Of a stretch of DNA of 64,000 nucleotides, positions 10,824 to 19,790 are shown in pieces. Positions within the stretch are counted from its first letter, which is position 1. The number at the start of each line of letters is the position of its first letter. A program made the translations under genes and the position numbers. Source of the DNA: Pseudomonas tensinigenes (GTDB taxonomy: Bacteria; Pseudomonadota; Gammaproteobacteria; Pseudomonadales; Pseudomonadaceae); NCBI RefSeq assembly GCF_014268445.2, contig NZ_CP077089.1, positions 6,180,001-6,244,000 of the forward strand, in the 5' to 3' direction. The notes under the pieces were generated by a model. The model saw only the letters and a program-made list of their open reading frames with translations. It made no database searches and was not told the DNA's origin.

Positions 10824-11525
10824 TCAGGCGCTGTACATCTGCGCCAACATCAAACGAAACAACTCATCGAGACGCGCCAAGGCCTGTGGCGCGTTGAATT
10901 TTTCATGCAGGGCGATGTGGCTTTGCGCCCGCACCCGCTGTTCCAGGCCACACGCTTCGTTGAAGCGATTGACCGCTGCGACCATCGATTCCCGTTCGTT
11001 ATCCATCAGCATCGCACCGTGCACCAGACCGACCGGGCGCTGTCCACCCTGACTCTGGCGCCAGCGCTGCGCGGTGCCGACCATTTTGCGGCCGTCGAGA
11101 TTGACGTTGAAGCGACCGTCGCAGAACGCACCGTCGATTTCACCCAACGATGCCGTGCCACCCAACTCGTCGAGCAACTGACAGATCGGATCGCACAAGC
11201 GGCGGTAGCCGGTTTCGATGCGATTGAGGTCGCCTTCGCTGCGCGGTGGTGCGTAGACCAGAGCGATGTTGATAGTGGCGGCAGATTGCGGCACGGGTTC
11301 GCCGCCGGTTTCGCGCAGCAGGACGGGCCAGCCGCCGGCGGCGGAGACTTCAGAGGCGCGGTCGAAACCGGGGAGACGATTGAGGCGGCGCGGCATGACC
11401 AGCGCGCGATCACTGGGTTGCCAGAACAGCAGGCCGAATTCGGAGTCGCCGGCGCAAACCGAGGCCAGCAAATCCTGTTCGGCTTGCAGGCCGGCTTCGA
11501 TGGTCAGGGGGGTTGGCAGCGACAT
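10824..11525 (-). CDS. lipoate-protein ligase A family protein
   Basis: A 233-residue protein of the BPL/LplA/LipB fold. It keeps the central lysine motif (LDGRKMVGTAQRW), which in LplA contacts lipoyl-adenylate. The usual RRxGGGxVxH motif is altered to LRETGGEPVPQSAAT, so the histidine is missing, and the substrate may differ from that of housekeeping LplA. Attachment of lipoate or octanoate is therefore a family-level inference. I start at the ATG at 11525, which has GGAG 8 bases upstream. The longer frame to 11594 is an artefact of the REP sequence, which encodes GASLLAK. The gene follows trpC on the same strand after a REP pair. Confidence 0.75.
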   Translation of the reverse strand: MSLPTPLTIEAGLQAEQDLLASVCAGDSEFGLLFWQPSDRALVMPRRLNRLPGFDRASEVSAAGGWPVLLRETGGEPVPQSAATINIALVYAPPRSEGDLNRIETGYRRLCDPICQLLDELGGTASLGEIDGAFCDGRFNVNLDGRKMVGTAQRWRQSQGGQRPVGLVHGAMLMDNERESMVAAVNRFNEACGLEQRVRAQSHIALHEKFNAPQALARLDELFRLMLAQMYSA

Positions 11526-11570
11526 AACAGGCTCCGGCAACATGGAAATCTTTAGCGGTTTCGATGGCCC

Positions 11571-11637
11571 CTTCGCGAGCAGGCTCGCTCCCACATTTGG
11601 AATGCATGTTCATGTGGGAGCGAGCCTGCTCGCGAAG
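11571..11637. repeat. REP pair, inward-facing type
   Basis: Two inverted REP copies separated by only 17 bases, in the opposite relative orientation to the REPIN at 7539. The pair lies between trpC and the lipoate-ligase-like gene. The element at 30370 has the same layout. Confidence 0.9.
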
Positions 11638-11660
11638 CAGTCGACTCGGTCTAACCGCAA

Positions 11661-12497
11661 TCAGTCGAGGGTCGAACCGCTGATGGAAGTGCCACGCTCC
11701 GGGAAGAACAGTCGCTGCAGTTCAGTGCCCGGATTCTCGGCGCGCATGAACGCTTCACCGACCAGGAACGAGTAAACGTCACTGATTTCCATCAACTCGA
11801 CATCGGCGCGGTTGAGGATGCCGCTCTCGGTAATCACCAGACGATCGCGCGGAATGCGCGGCAGCAGGTCGAGGGTGGTTTCCAGGCTGACATCAAAGGT
11901 GTGCAGGTTACGGTTGTTGACTCCGACCAGCGGTGTGTCGAGGGTTTTCAACGCACGTTCCAGTTCATCACCGTCGTGCACTTCGACCAACACATCGAGA
12001 CCGACGCTTTTGGCGACGGCGGCCAGCTCGGCCATTTTCACGTCATCCAGTGCGGAGACGATCAACAGCACACAGTCGGCGCCCAGCGCACGGGCTTCAA
12101 CGATCTGGTAAGGATCGATCATGAAGTCCTTGCGGATAACCGGCAGGCTGCACGCGGCACGGGCCTGTTGCAGGTACGCATCGGCGCCCTGGAAGTAATC
12201 GATGTCGGTCAGCACGGACAGACAGGTCGCCCCGCCCTTCTCGTAGCTCTTGGCGATGTCGGCGGGAACGAAGTTCTCGCGGATCACGCCTTTGCTTGGC
12301 GAAGCCTTTTTGATTTCGGCAATCACCGCAGGCTGCTTCTTCTTCGCCTGGGTCAGCAATGCCTGGGCAAAACCACGGGGTGCATCGGCCGCCTTGGCCA
12401 GACTTTCCAGCTCGCTCAGGCTGACGCGAGCGCTACGCTCGGCGACTTCCTGAACTTTGCGCGCCAGAATGTTTTCCAGAACCGTCGGTACACTCAT
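11661..12497 (-). CDS. trpC: indole-3-glycerol phosphate synthase TrpC
   Basis: A 278-residue TIM-barrel protein of monofunctional TrpC type, without the fused TrpF found in enterics. Characteristic motifs are [43 protein letters not shown] and [10 protein letters not shown]. It closes the ring of carboxyphenylaminodeoxyribulose phosphate to give indoleglycerol phosphate. It is the last gene of trpGDC and overlaps the end of trpD by 4 bases, which suggests translational coupling. Confidence 0.97.
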   Translation of the reverse strand: MSVPTVLENILARKVQEVAERSARVSLSELESLAKAADAPRGFAQALLTQAKKKQPAVIAEIKKASPSKGVIRENFVPADIAKSYEKGGATCLSVLTDIDYFQGADAYLQQARAACSLPVIRKDFMIDPYQIVEARALGADCVLLIVSALDDVKMAELAAVAKSVGLDVLVEVHDGDELERALKTLDTPLVGVNNRNLHTFDVSLETTLDLLPRIPRDRLVITESGILNRADVELMEISDVYSFLVGEAFMRAENPGTELQRLFFPERGTSISGSTLD

Positions 12498-13543
12498 CCC
12501 TCATTCTCCACTTTGAATACCGCGGTAAAGGCACCCAGCTCCTCGAGTTTTTCCCGAGCGAGGCCGGTGTGCAGAGCGTCGTGCGCAAGCTCGACGCCCT
12601 GTTTCAAACTACTGGCCACGTCAGCGGCATACAGCGCTGCACCGGCATTGAGCACAATCATTTCGGCGGCTTTCTGGCCGTTTTCGGTTTTGCGCTTACC
12701 CAACGCATCGCGGATCAGCGCCAGCGAGGCTTCCGGGCCGTCGACCGATAGACCGTGCAGGCTCTGGCTCTTCATGCCGAGGTCTTCCGGCTCGACCCAA
12801 TATTCGCTGATCTCGTTGTTTTTCAGCTCGGCGACAAAAGTCGGCGCAGCGAGACTGAACTCGTCCAGACCGTCCTTCGAATGCACCACCAGCACATGCT
12901 TGCTGCCCAGACGCTGCAAGACTTCGGCCAGTGGCCGGCACAGCGCCTTGTTGAATACGCCCACAACCTGATGCTTCACACCGGCCGGATTCGTAAGCGG
13001 GCCGAGCATGTTGAACAGCGTACGCAGGCCGAGATCGCGGCGCGGGCCGGCGGCGTATTTCATGGCTTTGTGGTGGGTCTGGGCGAACATGAAACCGATG
13101 CCGACGTTGTCGATGCAACGCGCGACTTGCACCGGTGTCAGGTTCAGATAAATGCCGGCCGCTTCGAGCAAGTCGGCGCTGCCGCTCTTGCCCGATACCG
13201 CGCGGTTACCGTGTTTGGCCACGGTGCAACCGGCTGCCGCGACGACGAACGAAGAAGCCGTCGACACGTTGAAGATGTTTGCGCCGTCACCGCCGGTGCC
13301 AACCACATCGACGACGCCGTCGAGGGTCTTCAGTTCGACCTGATCGGCCAGCTCACGCATCACCGACACGGCGCCGACGATTTCGTCGATGCTCTCGCTC
13401 TTCATGCGCATGGCCATCATGAACGCGCCAATCTGCGCGTCAGTGCATTGGCCCGTCATGATTTCGCGCATCACATCGCGCATTTCATCGGTGCTGAGGT
13501 CGAGGTGTTCGACGATACGGCTCAGGGCTGTCTTGATATTCAT
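12494..13543 (-). CDS. trpD: anthranilate phosphoribosyltransferase TrpD
   Basis: A 349-residue protein with the PRPP-binding glycine motif [14 protein letters not shown] and the anthranilate-side motif [19 protein letters not shown]. It transfers phosphoribose to anthranilate in tryptophan biosynthesis. It is unfused to TrpG, as is normal in Pseudomonas. It starts 9 bases after the trpG stop and overlaps trpC by 4 bases, so the three genes form one operon. Confidence 0.97.
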   Translation of the reverse strand: MNIKTALSRIVEHLDLSTDEMRDVMREIMTGQCTDAQIGAFMMAMRMKSESIDEIVGAVSVMRELADQVELKTLDGVVDVVGTGGDGANIFNVSTASSFVVAAAGCTVAKHGNRAVSGKSGSADLLEAAGIYLNLTPVQVARCIDNVGIGFMFAQTHHKAMKYAAGPRRDLGLRTLFNMLGPLTNPAGVKHQVVGVFNKALCRPLAEVLQRLGSKHVLVVHSKDGLDEFSLAAPTFVAELKNNEISEYWVEPEDLGMKSQSLHGLSVDGPEASLALIRDALGKRKTENGQKAAEMIVLNAGAALYAADVASSLKQGVELAHDALHTGLAREKLEELGAFTAVFKVENEG

Positions 13544-13552
13544 GGGAAGTCC

Positions 13553-14146
13553 TTAGCGCGTGCCGCCGGTTTGTTTGAGGAAGTTGGCAAACAGTTCATG
13601 GCCCTGCTCGGTCAGGATCGACTCGGGGTGGAACTGTACGCCCTCAATGTTCAGGGTCTTGTGACGCAGGCCCATGATTTCGTCAACCGAACCGTCATCG
13701 TGTTGGGTCCACGCGGTCAGTTCGAGGCAATCGGGCAAAGTGTCGTGCTTGACGATCAGCGAGTGGTAGCGGGTAACCGTCAACGGATGATTCAGACCTT
13801 GGAAAACGCCCTTGTCCTCGTGGAATACCGGGCTAGTCTTACCGTGCATCACTTGGCGGGCGCGGACTACATCGCCGCCAAACGCTTGGCCGATGGACTG
13901 GTGGCCAAGGCAGACACCGAGGATCGGCAGCTTGCCGGCGAAGTGTTTGATGGCTTCGATGGAGATGCCGGCTTCGGTCGGTGTACACGGGCCTGGCGAT
14001 ACCACGATGCGCTCAGGTTTCAGCGCTTCGATTTCGGCGACGGTCAATTCGTCGTTGCGCACAACTTTGACCTCGGCACCCAGCTCGCCGAGGTATTGCA
14101 CAACGTTGTAAGTAAAGGAGTCGTAGTTGTCGATCATCAGCAACAT
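13553..14146 (-). CDS. trpG: anthranilate synthase glutamine amidotransferase subunit TrpG
   Basis: A 197-residue class-I glutamine amidotransferase. The nucleophile is C79 in [13 protein letters not shown], and the His-Glu pair is in VQFHPESIL. It supplies ammonia from glutamine to TrpE (encoded 2.5 kb away at 16634-18115) to make anthranilate from chorismate. In Pseudomonas TrpG heads the trpGDC operon. A leader ORF rich in Trp near its end lies 165 bases upstream, so attenuation is the likely control. Confidence 0.96.
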   Translation of the reverse strand: MLLMIDNYDSFTYNVVQYLGELGAEVKVVRNDELTVAEIEALKPERIVVSPGPCTPTEAGISIEAIKHFAGKLPILGVCLGHQSIGQAFGGDVVRARQVMHGKTSPVFHEDKGVFQGLNHPLTVTRYHSLIVKHDTLPDCLELTAWTQHDDGSVDEIMGLRHKTLNIEGVQFHPESILTEQGHELFANFLKQTGGTR

Positions 14147-14310
14147 GGCGTGTCGAACCTCTTGAATTCTGATTTGAAAACAGCCTTCAGATCACTTGCC
14201 CGCAGGGCGCTGCACGATGTCGGACGCAGGAAGATGCGTCGGCACAGCGGCATTTCAAACAGGCAAGGAAGGCAAAGCGATACAGATCCGGCGGGGCCGG
14301 CAGAAAAGAT
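14147..14310 (-). promoter_or_regulatory. trpGDC 5' leader, probable attenuator region
   Basis: The 164 bases between the Trp-rich leader ORF and trpG hold several hairpins on the minus strand. The first, CCGGC CCC GCCGG, lies about 11 bases after the leader stop. A second, GACGCA / TGCGTC, lies near 14220. I do not see a strong run of T after either, so the exact terminator and antiterminator cannot be assigned by eye. Attenuation of trpE and trpGDC has been reported for P. putida; its use here is inferred from the leader peptide. Confidence 0.55.
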
Positions 14311-14397
14311 TCAGGCGCGCCAACGCCAGCGGGCGTGTGCCTTGATGACTTGATCCAGAAGTTTGCTGGTGATCAACACGGGGAAGGTCTCGTTCAT
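14311..14397 (-). CDS. putative trp leader peptide upstream of trpGDC
   Basis: A 28-codon ORF that starts MNETFPVL and ends HARWRWRA before TGA, upstream of trpG on the same strand. Two tryptophan codons separated by one codon sit 5 and 3 codons before the end, as expected for a ribosome-stalling leader. The last 24 bases, stop codon included, are identical to the last 24 bases of gph just upstream of trpE, and the preceding residues also match in part (VIKA-ARWRWRA). Duplicate conservation upstream of both anthranilate synthase genes is the main evidence that it is translated. The ribosome-binding site is weak (CCGGAACGT before ATG). Confidence 0.65.
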   Translation of the reverse strand: MNETFPVLITSKLLDQVIKAHARWRWRA

Positions 14398-14554
14398 ACG
14401 TTCCGGCACAGTAACTTAGCTGGGCGGAGCGTGCAATATGGCCGGGGCTTTGGGGAATAAATCCAGGGGAGGATTCGCGACCGATGGCAAAACGCCGGGA
14501 GTTTTTGGTACTGTCGTTTCGTTCACCTACAACAATAAATAAACGGACTTGCTC
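14398..14554 (+). other. intergenic region between trp leader and estA
   Basis: Noncoding on both strands as far as I can see. It should contain the trpGDC promoter on the minus strand and the estA promoter on the plus strand. I could not pick convincing -35/-10 pairs by eye. Confidence 0.4.
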
Positions 14555-16462
14555 ATGATCAAACAGACGTTGTTTGTACCGCTGGCCGGCTGCTTGCTCG
14601 CACTGGCCTGCGCCCAGGCCAATGCTGCGCCCAACCCCTATTCGAATTTCATTGTTTTCGGCGATAGCCTGAACGATGCCGGGACCTTTACCGACACCGG
14701 CGGCCCGGCCGGCTCCACCGAGCGTTACACCAACCGTACCGGGCCGGTGTATCAGGATGGCAGCGGTGAACTGTATTCATTGAATTCCACGCAACTACTC
14801 GGCGGGCGCCTGGGTTTTTCCGCAGACCAGACAGCCTCTTCCAGTTCCGCAGTGCGTGCCGAAAACGGTCAACCTGATGGCAACAACTGGGCGGTTGGCG
14901 GTTATCGTACTGACCAGATTCTCGACTCGATCACGACGCAATCCGCCACCGGCGAGCGCACCCGCGCCGGTTACCTGCCATCGAACGGCTTTCGCGCCGA
15001 CCCGAATGCGCTGTATTACATCTCTGGCGGCGGTAACGACTTCCTGCAAGGGCGCATTCTCAGCCTGCCGCAGGCCAACGCCGCCGCCGATCGACTGGCT
15101 GACAGCGTGCAAACCCTGCAAACCGCCGGCGCCAAATACGTGATGGTATGGCTGTTGCCTGATGTTGGCCTGACCCCGGCCATCAACGGTACGCCGCTGC
15201 AAGCCTTCAGCAGCCAGCTCGCCACGCAGTTCAACAGCCAGTTGGTCACACGCCTGCAAGGCATCAACGCCGAAGTCATTCCGCTGAACATTCCGGTGCT
15301 GCTCTCGGAAGTGTTTGCCGATCCTGGGCGCTTTGGCCTCGCCACCGATCAGAACCTGACCGCGACCTGCTTCAGTGGCAATAGCTGCACCGAGAACGCC
15401 CGTTACGGGATCAACAGCGCGACACCCGACCCGAGCAAGCTGATCTACAACGACGGCGTACACCCGACCGAGGCCGGGCAAAAGCTGATCTCTGACTATG
15501 CCTATTCCCTGCTCGCCGCGCCGTGGGAACTGACGCTGTTACCGGAAATGGCCCACGCCACCGTGCGCGCGCATCAGGATGAACTGCGCAACCAATGGCA
15601 AGCGGATTGGGAGAACTGGCAGGCAGTCGGCCAGTGGCGGGCGATTGTTTCCGCCGGTGGCCAGCATCTGGATGTCGACAGCCAAAGCAGCGGCGCCAGT
15701 GCCGATGGCAATGGTTACAACCTCAACGTCGGTGGCAGCTATCGCTTGAATGAAGCCTGGCGCGTCGGCGTGGCAGGCGGTTTCTACCGGCAGAATCTGG
15801 AGGCCGGACATAACGACTCGGACTACAAACTCAACAGCTACATGGCCACGGCATTCGCCCAGTTCCAGCAGAACCGCTGGTGGGCTGACGCGGCGTTGAC
15901 CGGCGGTAAACTCGACTACGACAACCTCAAGCGCAAGTTCGATCTGGGCGCCAGCGAAGGTGCGGAGAAAGGCGACACTGACGGCAGCCTCTGGGCCTTC
16001 AGCGCGCGTGTCGGTTACGACATTGCCCAGCCGGGCAGCGAGTGGCACCTGTCGCCATTCGTCAGCGCCGACTACGCCAGCGTTGATGTCGATGGTTATT
16101 CAGAGAAGAGCAACCGCGCCACGGCATTGACCTTTGATGATCAGACTCGCGATTCGAAACGTCTGGGTCTGGGCTTGCAGGGCAAGTACAACATCACCCC
16201 GCAAACCCAGGTGTTTGGCGAATACGCTCACGAGCGTGAGTACGAAGATGATGTGCAGAAGGTGCGTATTGCGCTCAATACCTTGCCGGCGAATGACTTC
16301 AAACTTGAAGGCTATACGCCGCAGAGTCATTTGAACCGCTTGAGTCTGGGCGTCAGCCACAAGCTCACGGCTGATCTGGCGCTGCGCGGCGGTTACTCGT
16401 TGCGCAAGGATGATGACTTTACACAGCAGGGCGTTAACGTCGGAGTGGTGCTGGATTTCTAA
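14555..16462 (+). CDS. estA: GDSL esterase autotransporter EstA
   Basis: A 635-residue autotransporter. A Sec signal peptide is predicted to end at A24 (CAQANA). The passenger is a GDSL/SGNH esterase with S38 in [11 protein letters not shown], the block-III GGGNDF, and D300/H303 in [10 protein letters not shown]. The C-terminal 280 residues alternate as an outer-membrane beta-barrel and end in the typical aromatic LDF. EstA-type proteins stay anchored in the outer membrane with the esterase outside, and in P. aeruginosa affect rhamnolipid production and motility. I start at the ATG at 14555 rather than a TTG two codons earlier. It is convergent with trpE and closed by a strong terminator. Confidence 0.95.
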   Translation: MIKQTLFVPLAGCLLALACAQANAAPNPYSNFIVFGDSLNDAGTFTDTGGPAGSTERYTNRTGPVYQDGSGELYSLNSTQLLGGRLGFSADQTASSSSAVRAENGQPDGNNWAVGGYRTDQILDSITTQSATGERTRAGYLPSNGFRADPNALYYISGGGNDFLQGRILSLPQANAAADRLADSVQTLQTAGAKYVMVWLLPDVGLTPAINGTPLQAFSSQLATQFNSQLVTRLQGINAEVIPLNIPVLLSEVFADPGRFGLATDQNLTATCFSGNSCTENARYGINSATPDPSKLIYNDGVHPTEAGQKLISDYAYSLLAAPWELTLLPEMAHATVRAHQDELRNQWQADWENWQAVGQWRAIVSAGGQHLDVDSQSSGASADGNGYNLNVGGSYRLNEAWRVGVAGGFYRQNLEAGHNDSDYKLNSYMATAFAQFQQNRWWADAALTGGKLDYDNLKRKFDLGASEGAEKGDTDGSLWAFSARVGYDIAQPGSEWHLSPFVSADYASVDVDGYSEKSNRATALTFDDQTRDSKRLGLGLQGKYNITPQTQVFGEYAHEREYEDDVQKVRIALNTLPANDFKLEGYTPQSHLNRLSLGVSHKLTADLALRGGYSLRKDDDFTQQGVNVGVVLDF

Positions 16463-16474
16463 AACCGCAGGCAA

Positions 16475-16508
16475 AAAAAAGCGGCGCCCTCACAGGCGCC
16501 GCTTTTTT
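16475..16508. terminator. bidirectional terminator between estA and trpE
   Basis: A perfect 14-bp stem AAAAAAGCGGCGCC / GGCGCCGCTTTTTT with a 6-base loop, starting 12 bases after the estA stop codon. Confidence 0.93.
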
Positions 16509-16529
16509 ATTGCCGAACGCAAAGCCAAC

Positions 16530-16619
16530 TGTGGGAGCGAGCCTGCTCGCGAAGAGGGTGTGTCAGTCGCCATTAATGTTGGCTGACACACCGCTTTCGC
16601 GAGCAGGCTCGCTCCCACA
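16530..16619. repeat. REPIN: two inverted REP sequences
   Basis: Same architecture and spacing as the element at 7539. It sits between the convergent estA and trpE genes, after the terminator and 14 bases from the trpE stop. Confidence 0.92.
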
Positions 16620-16633
16620 AGGTTTTGTGTTGG

Positions 16634-18115
16634 TCAGGCTTCCGGGGTTTGCTCGGCCAGCGCCACGGCACGGAACATCGCGCGGCGTTTGTTCAGGGTT
16701 TCTTCCCATTCCAGCGCCGGCACCGAGTCGGCGACGATACCGCCACCGGCCTGCACGTGCAGTTCGCCGTTCTTGATCACCGCCGTACGAATCGCAATCG
16801 CGGTGTCCATGTTGCCGTTCCAGGCGAAGTAACCGACCGCCCCGCCGTAGACGCCACGCTTGACAGGCTCCAGTTCGTCGATGATTTCCATCGCGCGAAT
16901 CTTCGGTGCGCCCGACAAGGTGCCCGCCGGCAGAATCGCTCGCAGCGCGTCCATTGCCGTCAGCCCGGCCTTCAACTGGCCCGTGACGTTGGAGACGATG
17001 TGCATAACGTTGGAATAACGCTCGATAACCATTTTCTCGGTGAGCTTCACCGAACCAATCTCCGAGACGCGCCCGGTATCGTTACGACCCAGATCAATCA
17101 GCATCAAGTGCTCGGCGATCTCCTTGTCGTCCGACAGCAGATCTTCTTCCAGCGCCACGTCCGCCTCTTCGGTCGCGCCACGAGGGCGAGTACCGGCAAT
17201 CGGACGCACGGTGATCAGGTTGTCTTCAACGCGCACCAGCACTTCTGGCGAACTGCCAACAACGTGGAAGTCGCCGAAGTTGAAGAAGTACATGTACGGC
17301 GTCGGGTTGAAGCAACGCAGCGCGCGGTACAAATCGATCGGCGCAGCCTTGAAGTCGATCGACATGCGCTGCGACGGCACGACCTGCATGCAGTCACCGG
17401 CCAGGATGTATTCCTTGATGGTGTCGACGGCTTTCTCGTAATCGTTCTGGGTGAAACTGGAGCGGAACACTGGGTCAGTGGATTGTTGCTTGCTGAAATC
17501 CAGGCCCCGGCGCGGGGTGATCGGCTGACGGAGCTTTTCCAGCAACGCCTGCAGTTGCGCCTGACCTTGTTCGAAGGCATCGGCCTGCGCAGGATCGGCC
17601 AGCACGATCGCGTGCATCTTGCCGGCGAGGTTGTCGAACACAACGACCGCGTCGGAGACCATCAGTAGAATGTCCGGGACGCCCAGCGGATCCGGGTTCG
17701 GGCACTTGCCCAAACGCTTCTCGACATAACGCACACAGTCGTAACCGAAGTAACCGACCAGACCACCGTTGAAACGCGGCAGACCGGCGATAGTCGGCAC
17801 GTTGTAGCGCGCCTTGAAGGTTTCGACGAAGGCCAGCGGATCTTCAACATCGTGGCTTTCGGTCTCGACGCCATCAACAGTGATGCTGACGTGATGGTCG
17901 TGAACCCGCAGCACGGTGCGGCACGGCAGGCCGATGATCGAGTAACGGCCCCATTTCTCGCCACCCTGCACCGATTCGAGCAGGTAGGAGTTGGGCTGGT
18001 CGGCCAGTTTCAGGTAGATCGACAGCGGCGTGTCGAAGTCGGCCAGGGTTTCGCAGGCCAACGGAATGCGGTTGTAGCCGTCAGCGGCCAAGCGCAGGAA
18101 TTCTTCGCGGATCAT
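16634..18115 (-). CDS. trpE: anthranilate synthase component I TrpE
   Basis: A 493-residue chorismate-utilising enzyme. The N-terminal feedback region shows the [15 protein letters not shown] element that binds tryptophan. The catalytic part contains [14 protein letters not shown] [32 protein letters not shown] and [16 protein letters not shown]. With TrpG it converts chorismate and glutamine to anthranilate. It lies 71 bases after gph on the same strand (rpe-gph-trpE). The end of gph encodes the Trp-rich peptide discussed separately, so trpE is probably controlled both by feedback and by translation-linked attenuation. Confidence 0.97.
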   Translation of the reverse strand: MIREEFLRLAADGYNRIPLACETLADFDTPLSIYLKLADQPNSYLLESVQGGEKWGRYSIIGLPCRTVLRVHDHHVSITVDGVETESHDVEDPLAFVETFKARYNVPTIAGLPRFNGGLVGYFGYDCVRYVEKRLGKCPNPDPLGVPDILLMVSDAVVVFDNLAGKMHAIVLADPAQADAFEQGQAQLQALLEKLRQPITPRRGLDFSKQQSTDPVFRSSFTQNDYEKAVDTIKEYILAGDCMQVVPSQRMSIDFKAAPIDLYRALRCFNPTPYMYFFNFGDFHVVGSSPEVLVRVEDNLITVRPIAGTRPRGATEEADVALEEDLLSDDKEIAEHLMLIDLGRNDTGRVSEIGSVKLTEKMVIERYSNVMHIVSNVTGQLKAGLTAMDALRAILPAGTLSGAPKIRAMEIIDELEPVKRGVYGGAVGYFAWNGNMDTAIAIRTAVIKNGELHVQAGGGIVADSVPALEWEETLNKRRAMFRAVALAEQTPEA

Positions 18116-18186
18116 AAGGTGCCTCGTGGTGTGAGGGGCAAATCAGTCAGGTATGCAAACGCGCCGGCGAGCCGGCCAGGAACAAG
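18116..18186 (-). promoter_or_regulatory. trpE leader region with GC hairpin
   Basis: Between the gph stop and the trpE start the minus strand folds into GCCGGC TC GCCGGC (18163-18176), followed by a weak T-stretch GTTTG. The GGCGCG sequence at the foot of this hairpin can instead pair with CGCGCC at the end of the gph coding sequence, giving two exclusive structures. This fits an attenuator, but the poor T-run leaves open whether it acts on termination or on translation. Confidence 0.45.
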
Positions 18187-19005
18187 TCAGGCGCGCCAAC
18201 GCCAGCGGGCCAAGGCCTTGATGACTTTCATCCAGAGTTTGCGAGTGACCACCACGATGGCGTTTCCAGAATGGGAGTGAGAAGCGTCGGGCAACGTTAT
18301 CTCAGCGGCCGAACCGAGGCAACCGGGAATTAGCTTGCGCAGATCGTCGATCACCAGCGCCGGCGATTCTTCGGCAATCGGTCGGCCATGGTTGTAGCCG
18401 TAACTCAGCGCCACGCATTTGACCCCCGCCGCTTTCGCCGCCAGCACATCGCTGCGCGAGTCGCCGACGAAGAGCGATTGCGAGGCCGGGATGTTGGCCA
18501 TTTTCATCACAAAGAACAGCGCTGCCGGATCAGGCTTTTTCTGCGGCAGGGTATCGCCACCGATGATCCACTTGAAGTAGCGGCCGATCTTCATCTGATC
18601 CAGCAGCGGCGCGACGAAACGCTCCGGTTTGTTGGTAATCAGCGCCATGGCCACGCCTTGCTTGTGCAGCCACTTCAGCGTGTCGCGCACGCCGGGATAG
18701 ACCACGGTCAGCTCATGGCTGGCACCGTAGGCTTGCATGAACACTTCCAGCGCGTGCTCGGCTTCGACGTCATCCACCGTCGAATGATCGATACCACCGG
18801 CCAACGCACGGCGCACCAGGACCGGCGCGCCGTTGCCAACCCACTCGCGCACCGAATCGATGCCCGCAGGCTGGCGGCCGAGGGAGAGCAGCATGGTGTC
18901 CACCGCTGCTGCCAGGTCTGGAACCGAGTCGATCAGCGTACCATCCAGATCGAACATCACCAGCCGAGGCAGTTTTCCCGGGAACAGCTGCTCAAAACCG
19001 CTCAT
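18187..19005 (-). CDS. gph: phosphoglycolate phosphatase Gph with Trp-rich C-terminal tail
   Basis: A 272-residue HAD-family phosphatase. Motif I is [15 protein letters not shown], motif II is in ALITNKPE, and motif IV is [16 protein letters not shown]. It removes 2-phosphoglycolate, a by-product of DNA repair. The HAD core ends near residue 225. A further tail of about 45 residues ends [19 protein letters not shown] and is unnecessary for the fold. Its last residues repeat the leader peptide upstream of trpG, and trpE begins 71 bases downstream, so this part of the gene probably doubles as the trpE leader. It overlaps the end of rpe by 4 bases. Confidence 0.93.
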   Translation of the reverse strand: MSGFEQLFPGKLPRLVMFDLDGTLIDSVPDLAAAVDTMLLSLGRQPAGIDSVREWVGNGAPVLVRRALAGGIDHSTVDDVEAEHALEVFMQAYGASHELTVVYPGVRDTLKWLHKQGVAMALITNKPERFVAPLLDQMKIGRYFKWIIGGDTLPQKKPDPAALFFVMKMANIPASQSLFVGDSRSDVLAAKAAGVKCVALSYGYNHGRPIAEESPALVIDDLRKLIPGCLGSAAEITLPDASHSHSGNAIVVVTRKLWMKVIKALARWRWRA

Positions 19006-19676
19006 GGGCGTGCCAGTGCCAGTTCGGAACGCATCTTGTCGATGACTTCCTGATAGTTCGGCGCATTGAAGATCGCCGAGCCGGCAACAAAGGTGTCAGC
19101 GCCAGCGGCAGCGATTTCACGGATATTGTTGACGTTGACGCCGCCGTCGATTTCCAGACGAATGTCACGGCCCGAGGCATCAATGATCGCCCGTGCTTCG
19201 CGCAGTTTGTCGAGGGTGCCGGGAATGAATTTCTGCCCGCCGAAGCCCGGGTTGACGCTCATCAGCAAGACCATGTCGACCTTGTCGATCACGTACTTGA
19301 GCACGTCCAGCGGCGTCGCCGGGTTGAACACCAGGCCGGATTTGCAGCCGCCTTCACGGATCAGTTGCAGCGAACGATCAACGTGCAGCGTGGCTTCCGG
19401 GTGGAAAGTGATGTAAGTAGCGCCGGCTTCGATGAAGTCGCCAACGATGCGATCCACCGGGCTGACCATCAGGTGCGCATCGATCGGCGCGGTGACGCCG
19501 TATTTGCGCAATGCCGCGCAGACCATCGGACCGATGGTCAGATTCGGCACATAGTGGTTGTCCATGACGTCGAAGTGGACGAAGTCGGCGCCAGCGGCCA
19601 GAACGTTGTCGACTTCCTCGCCGAGGCGGGCGAAGTCGGCGGAGAGAATCGACGGAGCAATTACGAAGGGCTGCAT
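19002..19676 (-). CDS. rpe: ribulose-phosphate 3-epimerase Rpe
   Basis: A 224-residue TIM-barrel enzyme with the family motifs [43 protein letters not shown] and [14 protein letters not shown]. It interconverts ribulose-5-phosphate and xylulose-5-phosphate in the pentose phosphate pathway. The start at 19676 is set by AAGGTG about 6 bases upstream and by family length; the open frame to 19742 adds a non-conserved stretch. It heads the rpe-gph-trpE block. Confidence 0.97.
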   Translation of the reverse strand: MQPFVIAPSILSADFARLGEEVDNVLAAGADFVHFDVMDNHYVPNLTIGPMVCAALRKYGVTAPIDAHLMVSPVDRIVGDFIEAGATYITFHPEATLHVDRSLQLIREGGCKSGLVFNPATPLDVLKYVIDKVDMVLLMSVNPGFGGQKFIPGTLDKLREARAIIDASGRDIRLEIDGGVNVNNIREIAAAGADTFVAGSAIFNAPNYQEVIDKMRSELALARP

Positions 19677-19790
19677 GACGCACCTTTTCTGAGCTAAATC
19701 ACGATGGCGCGCATTGTATACCTCAAGTTTCCAAGCGCGCACCGTGACCGCGATGATTGGGTTGTGCCATGACGGATGACCGGCGCTGAC

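Noticed and set aside
11526..11594. An N-terminal extension of the lipoate-ligase-like gene starting MGASLLAKG
   Set aside because: GASLLAK is simply the REP sequence read in one frame. The same peptide appears at many REP loci in the window, so it marks the repeat, not a protein.
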